64,000 nt of DNA from UBA877 sp963814135 (GCA_963814135.1 CAWFBZ010000003.1:248001-312000); one strand, 5' to 3'. Positions 51,909 through 62,191 are shown, numbered from the stretch's first letter. Numbers and translations are program-made. The notes: generated by a model not told the origin, from the sequence alone.

Positions 51909-54848
51909 AGAATCCTGCAGCTCAGACCAATGAAGGTCCTACATTGACGCAAAACGAAAGCTGGCATGCCCTATCGGCTGAAGATGTGCTTGATCATTTA
52001 AAAGTCCGTGAAAATGGGTTGACCACTGCCGAAGTTGCTGAGCGTCAGACACAATACGGCCTAAACCAGTTGACTGAGGCGGCTCGCCCGGGATTCCTGA
52101 AACTGCTCTGGGAACAGTTCAATAATTTTATCGTTATGCTGCTCATCGTTGCTTCCGTGGTGTCAGCCCTGTTGGGAGAATGGGTGGACGCCTCCGCGAT
52201 TATCGCCATCGTCTTGCTTAATGCAGCCCTTGGCATCGTGCAGGAACGGCGAGCAGAAGAAGCTTTGGCTGCGCTAAAAAAACTCGCTGCACCCGAGGCG
52301 CGGGTCTTGCGTGACGGACACCGTGTTACGATTTCTTCACACGAACTGGTTCCTGGCGACATTATCTTTCTCGAGGCTGGCAACCATGTTCCGGCAGATG
52401 TACGGCTGCTCGAAGCAATAAATTTGCAGGTCGACGAAGCTGCGCTGACAGGAGAATCGCAAGCGGTACAGAAGAACGCCGCTTTACAGTTGGAAAAAAA
52501 CATCCCTTTGGGTGACCGCAAGAATACCGCTTTCATGGGAACAATGGTTACGCGCGGGCGCGGGCACGCAGTGGTCATCGGTACGGGCATGCGCTCGCAA
52601 CTTGGCCTGATCGCCAGAATGCTTGAAGGTGTCGACCAAGAGGAAACTCCCCTCCAGAAACGCCTGGATCAGCTAGGCAAAACCCTTGGCATTGGTGCGC
52701 TTGCCATATGTGGTCTGGTTTTTGTTGTGGCTGTCTTACGCGGGACTGATTTGGGCATTTTAACCTCGCCTGGTGGAGGGTTGTTGGCTTACCTGAGCGC
52801 AGCCAAGAAGCAAATTGTGGATATGTTTATGCTGGCCGTAGGCCTGGCAATCGCTGCCGTGCCGGAGGGTCTGCCTGCGGTGGTAACCATCACGTTGGCC
52901 CTTGGAATGCGCGAGATGATCCACCGGCATGCCCTGATCCGGCGCCTATCGTCCGTGGAGACCCTCGGCTCTGCGACCGTGATCTGTTCGGATAAGACTG
53001 GCACCCTGACCCAAAACGAGATGACCGTCACGCGCATTTGGGTGGATGGACAGTTCGTCACCTTGACGGGTTCGGGGTATTCACGGCGAGGCGAGTTCCA
53101 GTTGGGCGGCAAACCGGTGGGGTTGGATAAATATCCGGGTGTGGCGACCGCATTATGGGTAGGTGCACTAAACAACGACTCCAAACTCGAAGCGGTCGAA
53201 GGGGACGATCAGTCCTACCGTATCGTGGGAGATCCGACGGAAGGGTCGTTGCTGATCGCGGCAGCCAAGGCAGATGCCTACAACGTGGAATTGCACAAAG
53301 CTTATCCACGCGAAGATGAGGTCCCGTTCGAACTCGGAACGTAAACGCATGGTCACCATTCACGATATCAAGGAACCCGACCCGGAAGACGTCTCCCCAT
53401 TCACGAACGGCAGCCTGCAAGGTTGGGATGTGATTGCCGTCAAGGGTGCACCCGACCTGGTCCTCGATCTGTGCACCTCCTATCAGACAATCGATGACAA
53501 GACCCATAAAATGACCGATGCCGTCCGCCAAAGCATCGTTGAGGCCAATGACGTTCTGACCATGGATGCTCTGCGCGTGCTTGGCCTGGCCTACCGTGTA
53601 GTGGAGGATGCTCCGAAAGCTGAAGCTGTGGCGGTGGATGAATTGGAAAAAGAACTGGTTTTTGTGGGGTTGGTCGGAATGATTGACCCGGCTCGCGAAG
53701 AAGTCAAGCAAGCCATGGAAAAAGCCAGCCAGGCGGGTATCCGCACGATCATGATCACCGGGGATTACCCCAATACCGCCCGGGCTATTGCAATGGAAAT
53801 TGGGCTCTTGCGACCCGGTCATGCGGTCTTAACTGGGGCGGACGTGGACCGGATGAGCGATGACAGCCTGAAAAACGAGATCGAGCAGGTGGATGTATTC
53901 GCCCGCGTCTCACCGGAACATAAAATGCGCATTGTGGATGCGCTGCAAGCCAACGGGGAAGTGGTTGCCATGACCGGCGATGGGGTCAACGACGCTCCTG
54001 CCATCAAACGGGCTAATATCGGTGTGGCGATGGGAATCACCGGCACGGATGTTGCCAAAGAAACCGCCGACATGGTTTTAACGGACGATAATTACGCCAG
54101 CATCGTCTCAGCAGTGGAGCAGGGGCGCATCATCTACAATAACATCCGAAAATTTGTTTTCTTTCTTCTCTCTTCCAATGTAGCCGAAATTATGACCATT
54201 TTCCTGGCAACCCTGGCTGGACTGCCATCTCCGCTGACGGTCATCCAGTTACTTTGGCTAAACCTGATCACCGATGGCGCTCCTGCACTTGCAATGGCAA
54301 TGGAAAAAGGTGATCCAGATATCATGAAACGCAAGCCTCGACCAAAGAATGAGCCGATCATCAATGCCCCCATGCGAACAGGCATTATCATCCAAACCAT
54401 CACACAGACCAGCGCCGTACTTACAGCTTTTACCCTTGGACTCCTATGGGAGCTTAAAGCACTGGGGATTGGATTACCACAAGGCACCAATCCGTTCGTT
54501 TTTCTCCTGAACTTCAACTGGCATAATATCAATCTAGAAAATGTCCGGACTGCCGAGACGATGGCCTTCATGACCCTTTCGTTGTGTGAATTATTCCGTG
54601 CCTATACTGTCCGGTCAGAGAAAGTATCAATCTTCCGTATCGGCATCTTCTCAAATAAATGGATGCAATATGCAGTGGGATCGTCCATTGTCTTGTTACT
54701 ACTTGTATGCACTGTGCCATTCCTTCAACAGATCTTCAATACCCATTTCATGTCTGGACGTGAGTGGATTGTAGTTGTGGGACTTTCTCTCATCCCTGCC
54801 ATATCAGAAGAAATCACCAAAGCTTTCTTGCGCTTGCGCGAACAATAA
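51905..54848 (+). CDS. P2A-type cation-transporting P-type ATPase (Ca2+/Mn2+), one frame break
   Basis: A protein of about 980 residues and ten membrane helices. Actuator: LTGESQAVQKNAALQLEK. Helix 4: AVPEGLPAVVTITLALGMRE (PEGL). Phosphorylation site: VICSDKTGTLTQNEMTVTRI. The nucleotide domain includes WDVIAVKGAPD and the hinge GDGVNDAPAIKRANIGVAMG. The frame breaks near 53332; removing one A from GAAC gives VPFDSERKRMVT, the family sequence. The last helices have VIQLLWLNLITDGAPALAMA. Pmr1/YoaB-like ATPases export Ca2+ or Mn2+, which fits the upstream Mn2+ riboswitch. It is coupled to glgC. Confidence 0.93.
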
Positions 54849-54949
54849 ATCAATTTTTTGTAATTCAGGCATATTCATAAACTATTGATAAAGCGTGCGC
54901 TGTATCTGGTTTTTCCCAGTATTTTTATTCATTCTCAGCAGCAAGTTGG

Positions 54950-55272
54950 AATGGGGTATTTCCTGCTTTCTTGCAATATCGCGGAGAGGATGGCATTCGT
55001 GATATCATCCGCTTCGGGACTCTTCCGGGCTTTCGCATCTCGCTCGGAACGCTCCGTTCCTCAAGATATGTGCCTTTACAAACCGCAACATGAATTTGGC
55101 TTTCATTTCCTCCATGGCTCTATTGCTGGGCGTGATCTACATCCCCGGATTGAACCGGGTCTTTAACACTGTGCCGCTTGGCTGGGGACAATGGGAAATC
55201 ATCCTGCCGTTGCTGCTGATCCCTTCGGTCGTGGCCGAAATCGTCAAAATGTTCATTTCTCGAAAGAAATAA
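54950..55272 (+). pseudogene. C-terminal remnant of a second P-type ATPase
   Basis: Only the last 105 residues or so remain: NIAERMAFVISSASGLFRAF ASRSE (two parts of one stretch), LKICAFTNRNMNLAFISSMA, LLLGVIYIPGLNRVFN and LLIPSVVAEIVKMFISRKK, the Cation_ATPase_C domain. It resembles but is not the same as the end of the intact ATPase 100 bases upstream (AETMAFMTLSLCELFRAYTV). The two parts are in different frames near 55062. No upstream ATPase domains, start codon or ribosome site exist, so it is a decayed duplicate or the residue of an ATPase deletion. Confidence 0.75.
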
Positions 55273-55292
55273 CCCGGGCCTGGCGAAGAATT

Positions 55293-56410
55293 ATGGCCAA
55301 CGCCAGTATCTCCGGATTGACGCAAAGAAACGCTATTCTGGCAAAGGATTATTTTTTCCCCATGATGAAGCGCCTTTTCCACCGGGGCTGGTTTAGGCTC
55401 GCCCTAATTTTATTGCTCTGCAGCCTGATAGATTTGGGGTTGGTAGCGGCTTTACCATATCTGGGGCTTTCATATGGACCGATTTGGCCGCCAGTACTGC
55501 TCCTGCTCCCGGTCCACGCGGCGGTACTCATTGGGATGGGGGTAGCGCTACATTTCATAAAATCCGAACGTTGGAGGGCCGTCCCAGTTATTCTGGCGGC
55601 CCTTTTGCAGGCAGGCATCTTTGTCCTTGTCTACGACGTTTTCTACATCGAACCTTTCCGCTTGACAGTCACCCGGCTTCCGGTCCCTGCACCGGCTTTT
55701 CTGCCCGACCGGGATTTGCGCATCTTGCAGATTACCGACGTGCACGTGGAGCGGCTGACGGTGCGCGAGCAAGATGTATTGGTCCAGGTAGAAAATCTTC
55801 AGCCAGATATCATCGTCCTAACCGGGGATTATTTCAACGCCAGCTACCTGGAAGACCCCTTGACTTTCCAGCAGACGAAAGCCTGGCTGGCTCAATTGAA
55901 GGCTCCTTATGGCGTCTACGCCATCAATGGCAACGTTAATTCACCCTTCACCATGCGGGACTTGTTCGCCGGGTTGCAAAATATACGCGTGCTCAATAAC
56001 GAAGTTTTTCCCCTCCATCTACCGGGAGGGAACTCTCTTCCTGGTTGGCATGACGTATAAAGTTGGCCCGGCTTTCGACAACCGCGTGCTGCCCAACTTG
56101 ATGGCCAGCCTGCCTGAGGGACTCCTTCAGCCTGCTGCTCTACCACACCTCAGACCTGATCAGTACGGCAGCCAACACCGGCATGGACCTGTACCTTTCC
56201 GGGCATACCCACGGGGGGCAGGTTCGTTTGCCGTTTTATGGAGCGGTATTCACAGCCTCTTATTATGGAAAGAAATACGAGATGGGGCAGTACCAGCTTG
56301 GCCCAGCAACCCTCTACGTGAGCCGCGGCATCGGCATGGCAGGCGGTTTGATCCCGCGTGTCCGTTTACTCTGCCCACCTGAGTTGGTGTTGGTGGAATT
56401 GGGTAAGTAA
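55293..56410 (+). CDS. Membrane-anchored metallophosphoesterase (two frame breaks)
   Basis: Three segments in three frames make a calcineurin-like phosphoesterase of about 370 residues. The first 150 residues have three or four membrane helices (LALILLLCSLIDLGLVAALP, IWPPVLLLLPVHAAVLIGMG) and ILQITDVHVERLTVREQDVL with IVLTGDYFNASY. A break near 56025 leads to GTLFLVGMTYKVGPAFDNR and another near 56135 to AANTGMDLYLSGHTHGGQVR (GHTH metal motif) and YVSRGIGMAGGLIPRVRLLC. Both breaks are one extra base. YaeI-type relatives hydrolyse phosphodiesters or lipids. The start could also be the ATG at 55362. Confidence 0.8.
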
Positions 56411-56474
56411 TCCACTGCGGGAACCCTAGCCCACTTTTACGTCAACCACCTGATTGATGATCTGTATCAGGATG

Positions 56475-56589
56475 TCATATTGGGGATAAAAGCACCGGCG
56501 ATTAGAAAGAAGATGCCGGCAATCTGATTGCCGGCACGGTTGCGCTTGCGGATGTGGAAATAGCTGACTGGCGCGCCCAGCCATTAAAA
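56475..56589 (-). other. Possible remnant of a small membrane-protein gene
   Basis: Minus-strand frame ending at 56475 reads LGAPVSYFHIRKRNRAGN, then QIAGIFFLIAGAFIPNMTS, with an in-frame stop just upstream and no start. It looks like the tail of a real gene, but there is no upstream part. Low confidence. Confidence 0.3.
56514..56536 (-). terminator. Hairpin downstream of mreB
   Basis: TGCCGGCAAT, loop, ATTGCCGGCA followed on the minus strand by TCTTCTTTCT. It is a weak candidate for the end of the atp-mreB transcript. Confidence 0.5.
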
Positions 56590-57609
56590 TTACACGGGCG
56601 GCAAGTTGCGCTTAATGATGGTGTACATCCCTAGCCCCTTGGCTGCTCCTTCCACCACGCAGGTGGTCGGGTTATCAACCAGGTAGGCCGGGATGCCAAG
56701 GGCCTTTGTAAGCAGCTTATCGGTCCCACGCAGGAGCGCGCCGCCACCGCACAGCGCGACCCCCCGGTCAATAATATCCGAGACCAGTTCGGGGGGGGTC
56801 TTCTCTAGCACGCGCCGGCAGGTTTCGATCACACGCTTGAGCGGTTCCTGAAGCGCCTCGACAGTCTCGCCAGTGGTCAGGGTAACCGGGCGCGGCAGCC
56901 CGCTGACCTGATCCTGTCCCTGCACTTCCAGGCTTTCTTCCTTGTCCTGCGGGACCGCCGCCCCGATGCGGATCTTCAACTGTTCAGCCGTCGCCGGGCC
57001 AATAATAACCCCGTATTTCTTCCGAACATAAGTGACAATGGCCTCATCCATCAATAAGCCACCGGAACGCATCGTCTCGGCAGACACAATGCCGTACATG
57101 GAGATGACGGCTGCCTGGGTAGCCCCACCCCCCATGCAAATAACCATATTTCCGGAAGGCGAGCTGATCGGTAAATCCACGCCGATGGCAGCCGCAAGGG
57201 GTTGCTGGATGAGGTAGGCATCCCGGCTGCCGGCCTGGAGGACGGCTTCGTGGACGGCCCGCGATTCGACGCTGGTGACGCCGTAGGGGACGCTGATCAT
57301 GACGCGTGGCCGGAAGAATCGCAGCGGGCCACTGACGCGTTGAAGAAGGTAGCGCAATAAAGCTTCCGTAATCTCGTAGTCCGCAACCACGCCATTTTGC
57401 AAGGGGTGGGCCACCTCGATGGTCTCGGATTGCACGCGGCCGGCCATATCGCCAGCCGCCTTGCCAAATTCGACCATTTTCTGCTCATCGATGACAATCG
57501 CCACCACGGTCGGCTCATCCACCAGGATTTCATTTGAATCCGCAATACGGGTCTGGATGGTGCCGAGGTCAATCCCCAAATCTTTGGAAAAGGAAAACAT
57601 AGAGGGCAT
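56590..57609 (-). CDS. mreB: MreB/Mbl-type actin-like protein
   Basis: A 339-residue bacterial actin that guides cell-wall synthesis. SKDLGIDLGTIQTRIADSNE (phosphate 1), PRVMISVPYGVTSVESRAVH, GNMVICMGGGATQAAVISMY (phosphate 2) and RGVALCGGGALLRGTDKLLT (adenosine) are present. Phosphate 2 departs from the usual DIGGGTT, as the Asp is replaced; activity may differ from classical MreB. The stop of atpC is one base before the ATG at 57609, so it is translated from the atp transcript. mreC and mreD are not in the window. Confidence 0.88.
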   Translation of the reverse strand: MPSMFSFSKDLGIDLGTIQTRIADSNEILVDEPTVVAIVIDEQKMVEFGKAAGDMAGRVQSETIEVAHPLQNGVVADYEITEALLRYLLQRVSGPLRFFRPRVMISVPYGVTSVESRAVHEAVLQAGSRDAYLIQQPLAAAIGVDLPISSPSGNMVICMGGGATQAAVISMYGIVSAETMRSGGLLMDEAIVTYVRKKYGVIIGPATAEQLKIRIGAAVPQDKEESLEVQGQDQVSGLPRPVTLTTGETVEALQEPLKRVIETCRRVLEKTPPELVSDIIDRGVALCGGGALLRGTDKLLTKALGIPAYLVDNPTTCVVEGAAKGLGMYTIIKRNLPPV

Positions 57610-57610
57610 T

Positions 57611-58057
57611 TTATCTCAATTCGTCGGGATTCCGGGGTCTGGCAGGTCCGTGCCGGTATCGCCTGACCGCATCCAAACGCAAATTAGATTTACGCAATGC
57701 GGATTCTATTCTAAGGTAATTATCCGTTCCGACAGGTGGACCTTTGGCAAGGCTTTCTTCAGCACGCTTACGGGCGGCTTCAGCACGGGCGATATCGATT
57801 TCTTCAACATTCTCGGCTGCATCAGCCAGGATTGTGATCAAGTCAGGTTGGATCTCGGCAAATCCACCGGCTACGGTAAAAATGGTTTCCTTGGATTGCG
57901 AACGCATCTTGATAATGCCGTATTTCAATGTGGTCAAGAGCGGTGCGTGGTGTGGAAGAATGCCCATCTCACCATCGGAACCAGGCAGCACGACCATATC
58001 CACGTCTCCCTGGAAGACGATGCGGTCTTGTGAAACTATTTCACAGTGGATGGGCAT
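57611..58057 (-). CDS. atpC: ATP synthase epsilon subunit
   Basis: A 148-residue subunit of F1: MPIHCEIVSQDRIVFQGDVD, VVLPGSDGEMGILPHHAPLL and a helical C-terminus ARAEAARKRAEESLAKGP. The C-terminal helices can inhibit ATP hydrolysis. The tail (DAVRRYRHGPARPRNPDELR) is longer than usual. The gene lies 39 bases after atpD and directly before mreB. Confidence 0.93.
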   Translation of the reverse strand: MPIHCEIVSQDRIVFQGDVDMVVLPGSDGEMGILPHHAPLLTTLKYGIIKMRSQSKETIFTVAGGFAEIQPDLITILADAAENVEEIDIARAEAARKRAEESLAKGPPVGTDNYLRIESALRKSNLRLDAVRRYRHGPARPRNPDELR

Positions 58058-58096
58058 AAGATTTCTCCGGAGGTAGGCCTGAGAAAGACATCAAAC

Positions 58097-59500
58097 TCAA
58101 GCGGTTTTGGTGAGTTTCTCGGCTTTTTCGCGAACGTCATCGATCGTTCCGGCCATCATGAACGCCTGTTCGGGCAAGTCGTCGCATTTCCCATCCAGGA
58201 TTTCGCGAAAACCGCGCACGGTTTCCTTGACGGGCACGTATTTGCCTGCAGTGCCGGTAAACACTTCAGCTACGAAGAAGGGCTGTGAGAAAAAGCGCTC
58301 GATCTTGCGGGCGCGTGAGACGACCTGCTTGTCATCCTCGCTCAGTTCGTCGATGCCCAGGATGGCGATGATGTCCTGCAAATCCTTATAGCGCTGAAGG
58401 ATGCGCTGGCATTCACGGGCCGTATTGTAATGTTCCTCGCCGACGATATGCGGATCGAGGATGCGGCTGGTGGAGGCCAGGGGATCGACCGCCGGGTAAA
58501 TACCTTTTTCGGCAATGGACCGCTCAAGGGCAATCGTGGCATCCAGGTGCGTAAAGGTGGCAACCGGAGCAGGATCAGAATAGTCATCAGCGGGAACGTA
58601 GACGGCCTGCATGGAAGTGATGGAACCGTGGCGAGTGGAGGTGATGCGTTCCTGTAACTCGCCCATTTCGGTAGCCAGGGTAGGCTGATAACCCACGGCG
58701 GAGGGCATGCGCCCCAGCAAAGCGGACACTTCAGATCCGGACATGGTAAAGCGGAAAATATTATCGATGAAGAGCAAAACATCGCGACCCTGGTCACGGA
58801 AGTATTCAGCCATCGACAGGGCCGTCAACGCGACGCGTAAGCGCACGCCGGGCGGCTCGTTCATCTGGCCGAAAACCATGACGGTATCCTTCATGACGCC
58901 CGATTCGAGCATTTCGCGATAGAGCTGCGTGCCTTCACGGCTGCGCTCGCCCACACCGGCAAAGACCGAATTGCCCTGGTGCACGGTCGCGACCGAGCGG
59001 ATGAGCTCCTGGATGACGATGGTCTTGCCAACGCCAGCCCCACCGAAGATGCCGGTCTTGCCACCCTTGGTAAAAGGCGCAATCAGATCGATCACCTTAA
59101 TGCCGGTTTCGAAAATCTCCGTCAAGGTGGATTGCTCGGAGAAGCGTGGCGCAGGACGATGAATGGGATAGCATTGTTCGGCAACGACCGGACCTTTCTG
59201 GTCCACCGGCAGGCCAAGAACATTGAAGATGCGTCCCAGGGTGGCAGGTCCCACCGGCACCATGATGGGCGCACCGGTCGCCGTGGCGGGCAGCCCGCGC
59301 TGCAAACCATCCGTGGTATCCATCGAGACGCAGCGCACACGGTCATTGCCAAGGTGCTTTTCCACTTCCAGCACCAGCGGCTGCCCGAGCGTGCGAGGAA
59401 TTTCGAGCGCCTCAAAGATATTGGGGAGTTCGTCGGATGGGAATTCGACGTCCACCACGGACCCCTGGATCTGGATTACTCGGCCAATTGCTTTCGCCAT
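58097..59500 (-). CDS. atpD: ATP synthase beta subunit
   Basis: A 467-residue catalytic subunit. GIFGGAGVGKTIVIQELIRS is the P-loop, FAGVGERSREGTQLYREMLE the catalytic glutamate, VLLFIDNIFRFTMSGSEVSA the Walker B and MPSAVGYQPTLATEMGELQE follows. The C-terminus has the DELSEDDKQVVSRARKIERF motif. It is intact and of normal length. It is 16 bases after atpG. Confidence 0.97.
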   Translation of the reverse strand: MAKAIGRVIQIQGSVVDVEFPSDELPNIFEALEIPRTLGQPLVLEVEKHLGNDRVRCVSMDTTDGLQRGLPATATGAPIMVPVGPATLGRIFNVLGLPVDQKGPVVAEQCYPIHRPAPRFSEQSTLTEIFETGIKVIDLIAPFTKGGKTGIFGGAGVGKTIVIQELIRSVATVHQGNSVFAGVGERSREGTQLYREMLESGVMKDTVMVFGQMNEPPGVRLRVALTALSMAEYFRDQGRDVLLFIDNIFRFTMSGSEVSALLGRMPSAVGYQPTLATEMGELQERITSTRHGSITSMQAVYVPADDYSDPAPVATFTHLDATIALERSIAEKGIYPAVDPLASTSRILDPHIVGEEHYNTARECQRILQRYKDLQDIIAILGIDELSEDDKQVVSRARKIERFFSQPFFVAEVFTGTAGKYVPVKETVRGFREILDGKCDDLPEQAFMMAGTIDDVREKAEKLTKTA

Positions 59501-59516
59501 TAATTACCTCCAAAAA

Positions 59517-60416
59517 TCATTCGGATACCATCGATTTTGACAGCGCTTCGGCACCACCAGCGATATCCAGCAGGTCGCTGGTGATGGTCTGTTGGCGGGC
59601 TTTGTTATATTCCATTTGCAGGTGAGAAACCAGTTCCACGGCATTTTCGGTGGCATTGCTCATGGCAACCATACGGGCGGCATGCTCGGAAGCCAGCGAT
59701 TCCAGAATGGCCTGGTAGACCTGCAAGGCGGTAAAACGCGGGATGATCTCATCCAGGAGTTCTTCCTCGGAGGGCTCAAACGTATACGAAGCGGTTAAAT
59801 GGGAACCGGAAGTTTCCATCACCCGATCCGCCGATTCACCCACTTCGAGGGGAAGCAACTGTTTTATGACCGGCTCCTGCCTGACCATATTGATGAAGTC
59901 AGTGTAGACCAGGAACACCTCATCCACATCCCCCTTAAGGAATTCGTCCACCGCCATGCGCCCGATAGCCGAGACATCCGCGAAAGACGGGTGTGCCGGT
60001 AGATTGGTGAACTCGCCGATGACCTGCTTGTGACGGCGCAGGAGCAGGTCACGACCTTTGCGCCCTACGGCAATATAACTCACCGGCACTGTGGAACTGT
60101 CGAAATGCTGTGAAAGGAAGCGGATGACGTTGGTATTATAAACACCTGCCAGACCGCGGTCGCCGCTGATGACCACCACCAGCACATTACGGATCTCTTT
60201 GCGGCGGACCAGCAGCGGATGCAGGACCGCCAGGCCCGGCTGGCTGGCAATGTGCGTCAGGACCTGCCAGGCCTTGGCGGAATAGGTGCGCGTGGCAGTG
60301 ACCGCGGCGACCGCCTTGCGGACTTTGCTGGCACTGACTGCTTCCAGGGCGCGCGTTACCTGCGAAATATTCTTAACGCTGCTGATACGCAGCCGCATTT
60401 CACGAGCAGAAGCCAT
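59517..60416 (-). CDS. atpG: ATP synthase gamma subunit
   Basis: A 299-residue central stalk subunit. The N-terminal helix REMRLRISSVKNISQVTRAL then EAVSASKVRKAV, and the C-terminal SNATENAVELVSHLQMEYNK, ARQQTITSDLLDIAGGAEAL, match the family. VISGDRGLAGVYNTNVIRFL is the Rossmann core. It lies 65 bases after atpA. Confidence 0.95.
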   Translation of the reverse strand: MASAREMRLRISSVKNISQVTRALEAVSASKVRKAVAAVTATRTYSAKAWQVLTHIASQPGLAVLHPLLVRRKEIRNVLVVVISGDRGLAGVYNTNVIRFLSQHFDSSTVPVSYIAVGRKGRDLLLRRHKQVIGEFTNLPAHPSFADVSAIGRMAVDEFLKGDVDEVFLVYTDFINMVRQEPVIKQLLPLEVGESADRVMETSGSHLTASYTFEPSEEELLDEIIPRFTALQVYQAILESLASEHAARMVAMSNATENAVELVSHLQMEYNKARQQTITSDLLDIAGGAEALSKSMVSE

Positions 60417-60481
60417 TGATTTCCTCTATACCGTTTTCCCAATCATTCAGACCGGCAGGAACACTTTTCAAGAGGCTGCCT

Positions 60482-62143
60482 TTACGAACGCGAGGCCGAG
60501 AAGGTTGCCAGGGCAAGGCGCAGCTTTTCTTCGGTCTCGGGGGAGATGCGTTTCTTTTCGGCGATATCCCTGCCGACCTCGGGGTAGGAAGTCGACAGAT
60601 ACCGGATCAGCTCTCCTTCCCATTTCTTCACCTGATCCAGCGGAACCCCATCGGCGAAACCATTCGTGCCGGCAAAAATTACCATAACCTGGTTCTCGAT
60701 GGACATGGGTTCATATTGCGGTTGCTTCAGGATCTCTTGCATGCATTGACCGCGGGTCAATTGCGCCTGGGTTGATTTATCCAGGTCGGAACTCATCAAG
60801 GCAAAAGCCGCCAGCTCACGATAGGTGGCCATATCGATGCGCAGCTTGCCAGCGACCTGTTTCATCGCTTTGGTCTGCGCATCGCCTCCAACGCGGGAGA
60901 CAGAGATACCCACATCCACTGCCGGACGGATGCCGGCATTGAACAGGTTATTGACCAGATAGATCTGACCATCGGTGATGGAAATGACGTTGGTGGGGAC
61001 ATAAGCTGAAACGTCGCCGAGCAGGGTTTCGATGATCGGCAGGGCAGTCAGGGAACCCCCCGTACCGGCCAGCTTGATGACCTTGTAGTCGTCGGGAACG
61101 GGTAAAGTCTTGCAAGCGGCTTCCGCATCGTGTTTGGCAATTGGCCCGGCGAAAATCTGACCGTTCAGAGCATCTTTTTCAAGGGCAAGATCTTCTTTGA
61201 AATCCTTCCCCACGAGGACATATTTGGTCGCCAGGCGGGAGGCGCGTTCCAAAAGGCGGGAATGCAGATAGAAAATGTCTCCGGGATAGGCTTCTCGCCC
61301 AGGCGGGCGGCGCAGGAGCAGGGAGACCTGGCGATAAGCCCAGGCGTGCTTGGAAAGGTCATCGTAAATGACCAGCGCATCCCGACCGGTCTCCATGAAC
61401 TCTTCGCCGATGGCGCAACCAGCATAAGGGGCAATGTACTGCAAAGCCGCGGATTCATCGGCGGCGGCGATGACGACAATGGTATGGGCCATGGCACCGT
61501 GTTGTTCCAATATCCCGACGGTGCGGGCGACGGCTGCTTTCTTCTGACCGATAGCCACGTAAATGCAGACCAAGTCCTTGCCCTTCTGGTTGATGATGGT
61601 ATCAATGGCAATGGCGGTCTTACCGGTCTGGCGGTCGCCAATAATGAGCTCGCGCTGGCCGCGTCCGATGGGGATCATCGAATCGATGGCCTTGATGCCC
61701 GTCTGCACCGGGGTATCCACATCCTGGCGCTCGACCACACCCGCGGCGATGCGCTCCATCGGGCGATAATCGGTGAACTTGATCGGCCCCTTGGCGTCGA
61801 CCGGCTCACCGAGGGCGTTGACAACCCGGCCAATCAAGCCGTTCCCGACCGGGACCGAAGCAATCCGCCCGGTGGCACGGACTTCCATGCCTTCGGATAT
61901 TTCGGAGTAGTCACCCATGATGATAATGCCGACGGCATCCTTCTCCAGGTTGAAGGCGATGCCCATCACGCCGTTGTTGAACTGCACCAGTTCCTGTGAT
62001 TTGACGTTCGCCAGTCCGGTGGCACGGGCGATCCCGTCACCAGCCTCAAACACTACCCCAATATCGGCGATGCCAACCTTCGGTGTAAAGGAGGCAATCT
62101 TTTTTTGAAGGTCGTTGGTTATGTCTTTTACCAGGTCTGCCAT
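60482..62143 (-). CDS. atpA: ATP synthase alpha subunit with an insertion
   Basis: A 553-residue subunit, longer than the usual 500-510. GDRQTGKTAIAIDTIINQKG is the P-loop, ALVIYDDLSKHAWAYRQVSL the Walker B region and LFNAGIRPAVDVGISVSRVG is conserved. An extra block of about 45 residues (from LVGKDFKEDLALEKDALNGQ to VPDDYKVIKLAGT) sits just before GGSLTALPIIETLLGDVSAY. GGAGACGAA precedes the ATG. No atpH or membrane-sector gene precedes it; an M42 peptidase does. Confidence 0.95.
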   Translation of the reverse strand: MADLVKDITNDLQKKIASFTPKVGIADIGVVFEAGDGIARATGLANVKSQELVQFNNGVMGIAFNLEKDAVGIIIMGDYSEISEGMEVRATGRIASVPVGNGLIGRVVNALGEPVDAKGPIKFTDYRPMERIAAGVVERQDVDTPVQTGIKAIDSMIPIGRGQRELIIGDRQTGKTAIAIDTIINQKGKDLVCIYVAIGQKKAAVARTVGILEQHGAMAHTIVVIAAADESAALQYIAPYAGCAIGEEFMETGRDALVIYDDLSKHAWAYRQVSLLLRRPPGREAYPGDIFYLHSRLLERASRLATKYVLVGKDFKEDLALEKDALNGQIFAGPIAKHDAEAACKTLPVPDDYKVIKLAGTGGSLTALPIIETLLGDVSAYVPTNVISITDGQIYLVNNLFNAGIRPAVDVGISVSRVGGDAQTKAMKQVAGKLRIDMATYRELAAFALMSSDLDKSTQAQLTRGQCMQEILKQPQYEPMSIENQVMVIFAGTNGFADGVPLDQVKKWEGELIRYLSTSYPEVGRDIAEKKRISPETEEKLRLALATFSASRS

Positions 62144-62191
62144 TTCGTCTCCATGGGAAAGATAGACTATCCGGGAATTCTTCTCAAAATA

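Noticed and set aside
61130..61999. Plus-strand open frame of 289 codons
   Set aside because: Antisense shadow of atpA.
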